A stretch of DNA of 42,810 bases from an uncultured Lachnospiraceae bacterium (lineage in GTDB: Bacteria > Bacillota > Clostridia > Lachnospirales > Lachnospiraceae), in the NCBI GenBank assembly GCA_905235435.1, contig CAJOLD010000006.1, positions 1 through 42,810 on the forward strand, read 5' to 3'. Shown here in pieces: positions 41,857 to 42,810 of the stretch; the first letter of the stretch is position 1, and each line of letters begins with the position of its first letter. Made by a program: the position numbers and the translations under genes. The notes beneath the pieces were generated by a model. The model did not search any database. It was not told the DNA's origin and was given only the letters and a program-made list of their open reading frames with translations.

Positions 41857-42810
41857 ATGTCCGGAAAGATCATTGTCATCGAAAAGAATTATGAGGAGCC
41901 GCTGAAGGATAAGATCCGCGCGGCAGCGGCCGATTGCGGCTATGAGGTCACGTTTTATGATACGCAGATGCAGGCGGCCTCTGCGATGGAGGACGCGGAT
42001 ATCGTCTTTGCGGCGATGATCGGGGACGTCCATAAGGCCAGTCATTTAAAGTGGCTCGCCCTGTCCTCCGCGGGCGCGGAGAGGGCGCTCGCGCCGGGCG
42101 CGCTGCCCAACGACACCTGCCTGCTGACAAATTCCGCCGGGGCCTACGGAATCAGCCTGGCGGAGCATATGCTGATGCTCACGCTGATGCTGCTTCGCAG
42201 GATGCCGGTCTTTGAGGAGGATACGGCAAAGAACCGGTGGCATGCGCCGGTTCCGCAGAGATCCATCTATAAAAGCAGGGTGACGGTCCTCGGCGCCGGC
42301 GACGCGGGTACGCGTTTTGCCGAGCGGGTCCGCGGCTTTGAGCCGGCCCTTGTAACGGGCGTATCCCGCAGCGGCAGGTGCCGCGCGGCGGGCGGCGGGG
42401 CGGCCTTCGACAGGATGGTGCCCATCAGCAGCCTGGATGAGGTCCTGCCGGAGACGGATATCCTGGCGATGAGCCTTCCGGGAACGAAGGAGACGGCCGG
42501 CCTCCTTTCCGAAGAGAGGATCGCGCTTCTTCCCCGGGATGCCGTGATCGTCAACGTCGGCCGGGGCAGCGCGATCGACGAGGCGGCGCTGATCCGGGCG
42601 CTGGAGGAGGGGAGGCTCTGGGGAGCCGCCCTCGACGTGATGAGCAGGGAGCCGCTTCCGCAGGACGATCCGCTCTGGAGCGCGCCGAACCTGATCCTCA
42701 CGCCGCACGTTGCCGGCAATATGACGCTTGCCTGTACGCGGGAGCGCTGCGTGGACATGTTCGTGGCCAAGCTGAAGGGCCAGCCCTTCGAGCTCTATCC
42801 CGACTTCCCC
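41857..42810 (+). CDS. D-isomer-specific 2-hydroxyacid dehydrogenase (3' end cut by window)
   Basis: The visible 318 codons show a near-complete enzyme and no stop before the edge. The NAD motif is VTVLGAGDAGTRFA (about 144-157). The catalytic Arg lies in VNVGRGSAIDE, the Glu in ALDVMSREPLPQDDPLW and the His in LTPHVAGN, the order known for hydroxypyruvate/phosphoglycerate-type dehydrogenases. AAAGGAG lies five bases before the ATG, giving MSGKIIVIEKN. The substrate is not certain. It diverges from the PfkB kinase gene, perhaps for one sugar-acid route. Confidence 0.9.
   Translation, partial: MSGKIIVIEKNYEEPLKDKIRAAAADCGYEVTFYDTQMQAASAMEDADIVFAAMIGDVHKASHLKWLALSSAGAERALAPGALPNDTCLLTNSAGAYGISLAEHMLMLTLMLLRRMPVFEEDTAKNRWHAPVPQRSIYKSRVTVLGAGDAGTRFAERVRGFEPALVTGVSRSGRCRAAGGGAAFDRMVPISSLDEVLPETDILAMSLPGTKETAGLLSEERIALLPRDAVIVNVGRGSAIDEAALIRALEEGRLWGAALDVMSREPLPQDDPLWSAPNLILTPHVAGNMTLACTRERCVDMFVAKLKGQPFELYPDFP

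Overview
The window looks like chromosomal DNA from an anaerobic Gram-positive of the class Clostridia, most likely a Lachnospiraceae-type gut or rumen commensal with a fairly high GC content (mid to high 50s percent by eye). The signs are strong AGGAGG-type ribosome binding sites, a transketolase split over two genes, a type III pantothenate kinase beside an ECF-type vitamin transporter subunit, an NBP35-type Mrp ATPase with an N-terminal cysteine cluster, a type Ic aspartate aminotransferase, and several L,D-transpeptidases with the membrane anchor and PG-binding-4 layout of Gram-positive bacteria. I see no phage, transposon, CRISPR array or plasmid gene. Almost every gene is housekeeping or cell-envelope.

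Layout from left to right. 1-5.1 kb: a small unknown protein and a divergent L,D-transpeptidase share a promoter region rich in dyads. A leftward three-gene operon follows (zinc-ribbon membrane protein, TPM-domain protein, small double zinc-ribbon protein). 5.1-11.7 kb: truA, a secreted four-SH3b protein, homoserine dehydrogenase and a large GH2 beta-galactosidase. 11.7-14 kb: a lone tRNA-Trp, a two-helix membrane protein, an S66 peptidase and a leftward DUF308 membrane protein. 14-20 kb: PTS enzyme I, proA, an aspartate aminotransferase and a zinc-ribbon/PYGEQ-repeat membrane protein. 20-25.5 kb: two more L,D-transpeptidases, a HAD phosphatase, an ArsR regulator with a lysine-rich tail, and a YbaK-type deacylase overlapping it. 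25.6-29.7 kb: citrate synthase, split transketolase and an MBL-fold protein. 29.8-33 kb: leftward panT-coaX-pepP. 33.2-40.2 kb: a rightward chain gpsA-coaBC-mrp-asnB-like-cupin-PQQ-propeller, in which the last five genes overlap by 4-8 bases. 40.2-40.6 kb: an AT-rich stretch without any ordinary gene. 40.6 kb to the end: a PfkB-type sugar kinase diverging from a 2-hydroxyacid dehydrogenase that runs off the window.

Working together: panT, coaX and coaBC form a route from imported pantothenate toward CoA. The three L,D-transpeptidases, the SH3b protein and the S66 peptidase all act on or near peptidoglycan. proA, hom, the aspartate aminotransferase and citrate synthase serve amino-acid synthesis. 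ptsI, lacZ, the split transketolase and the PfkB kinase serve sugar use.

The most unusual item is the 40.27-40.57 kb unit. A near-consensus promoter inside a perfect 12-bp inverted repeat drives a roughly 260-nt transcript that ends in a strong intrinsic terminator. The transcript contains four separate Shine-Dalgarno/ATG modules that open only minimal reading frames (MK-stop, M-stop, MKGKGRAP-stop, MVLKEPY-stop). Other points of note are an asparagine-synthetase-like enzyme that lacks the catalytic N-terminus of its glutaminase domain and is translationally coupled to mrp, and an ArsR repressor with a histone-H1-like tail.
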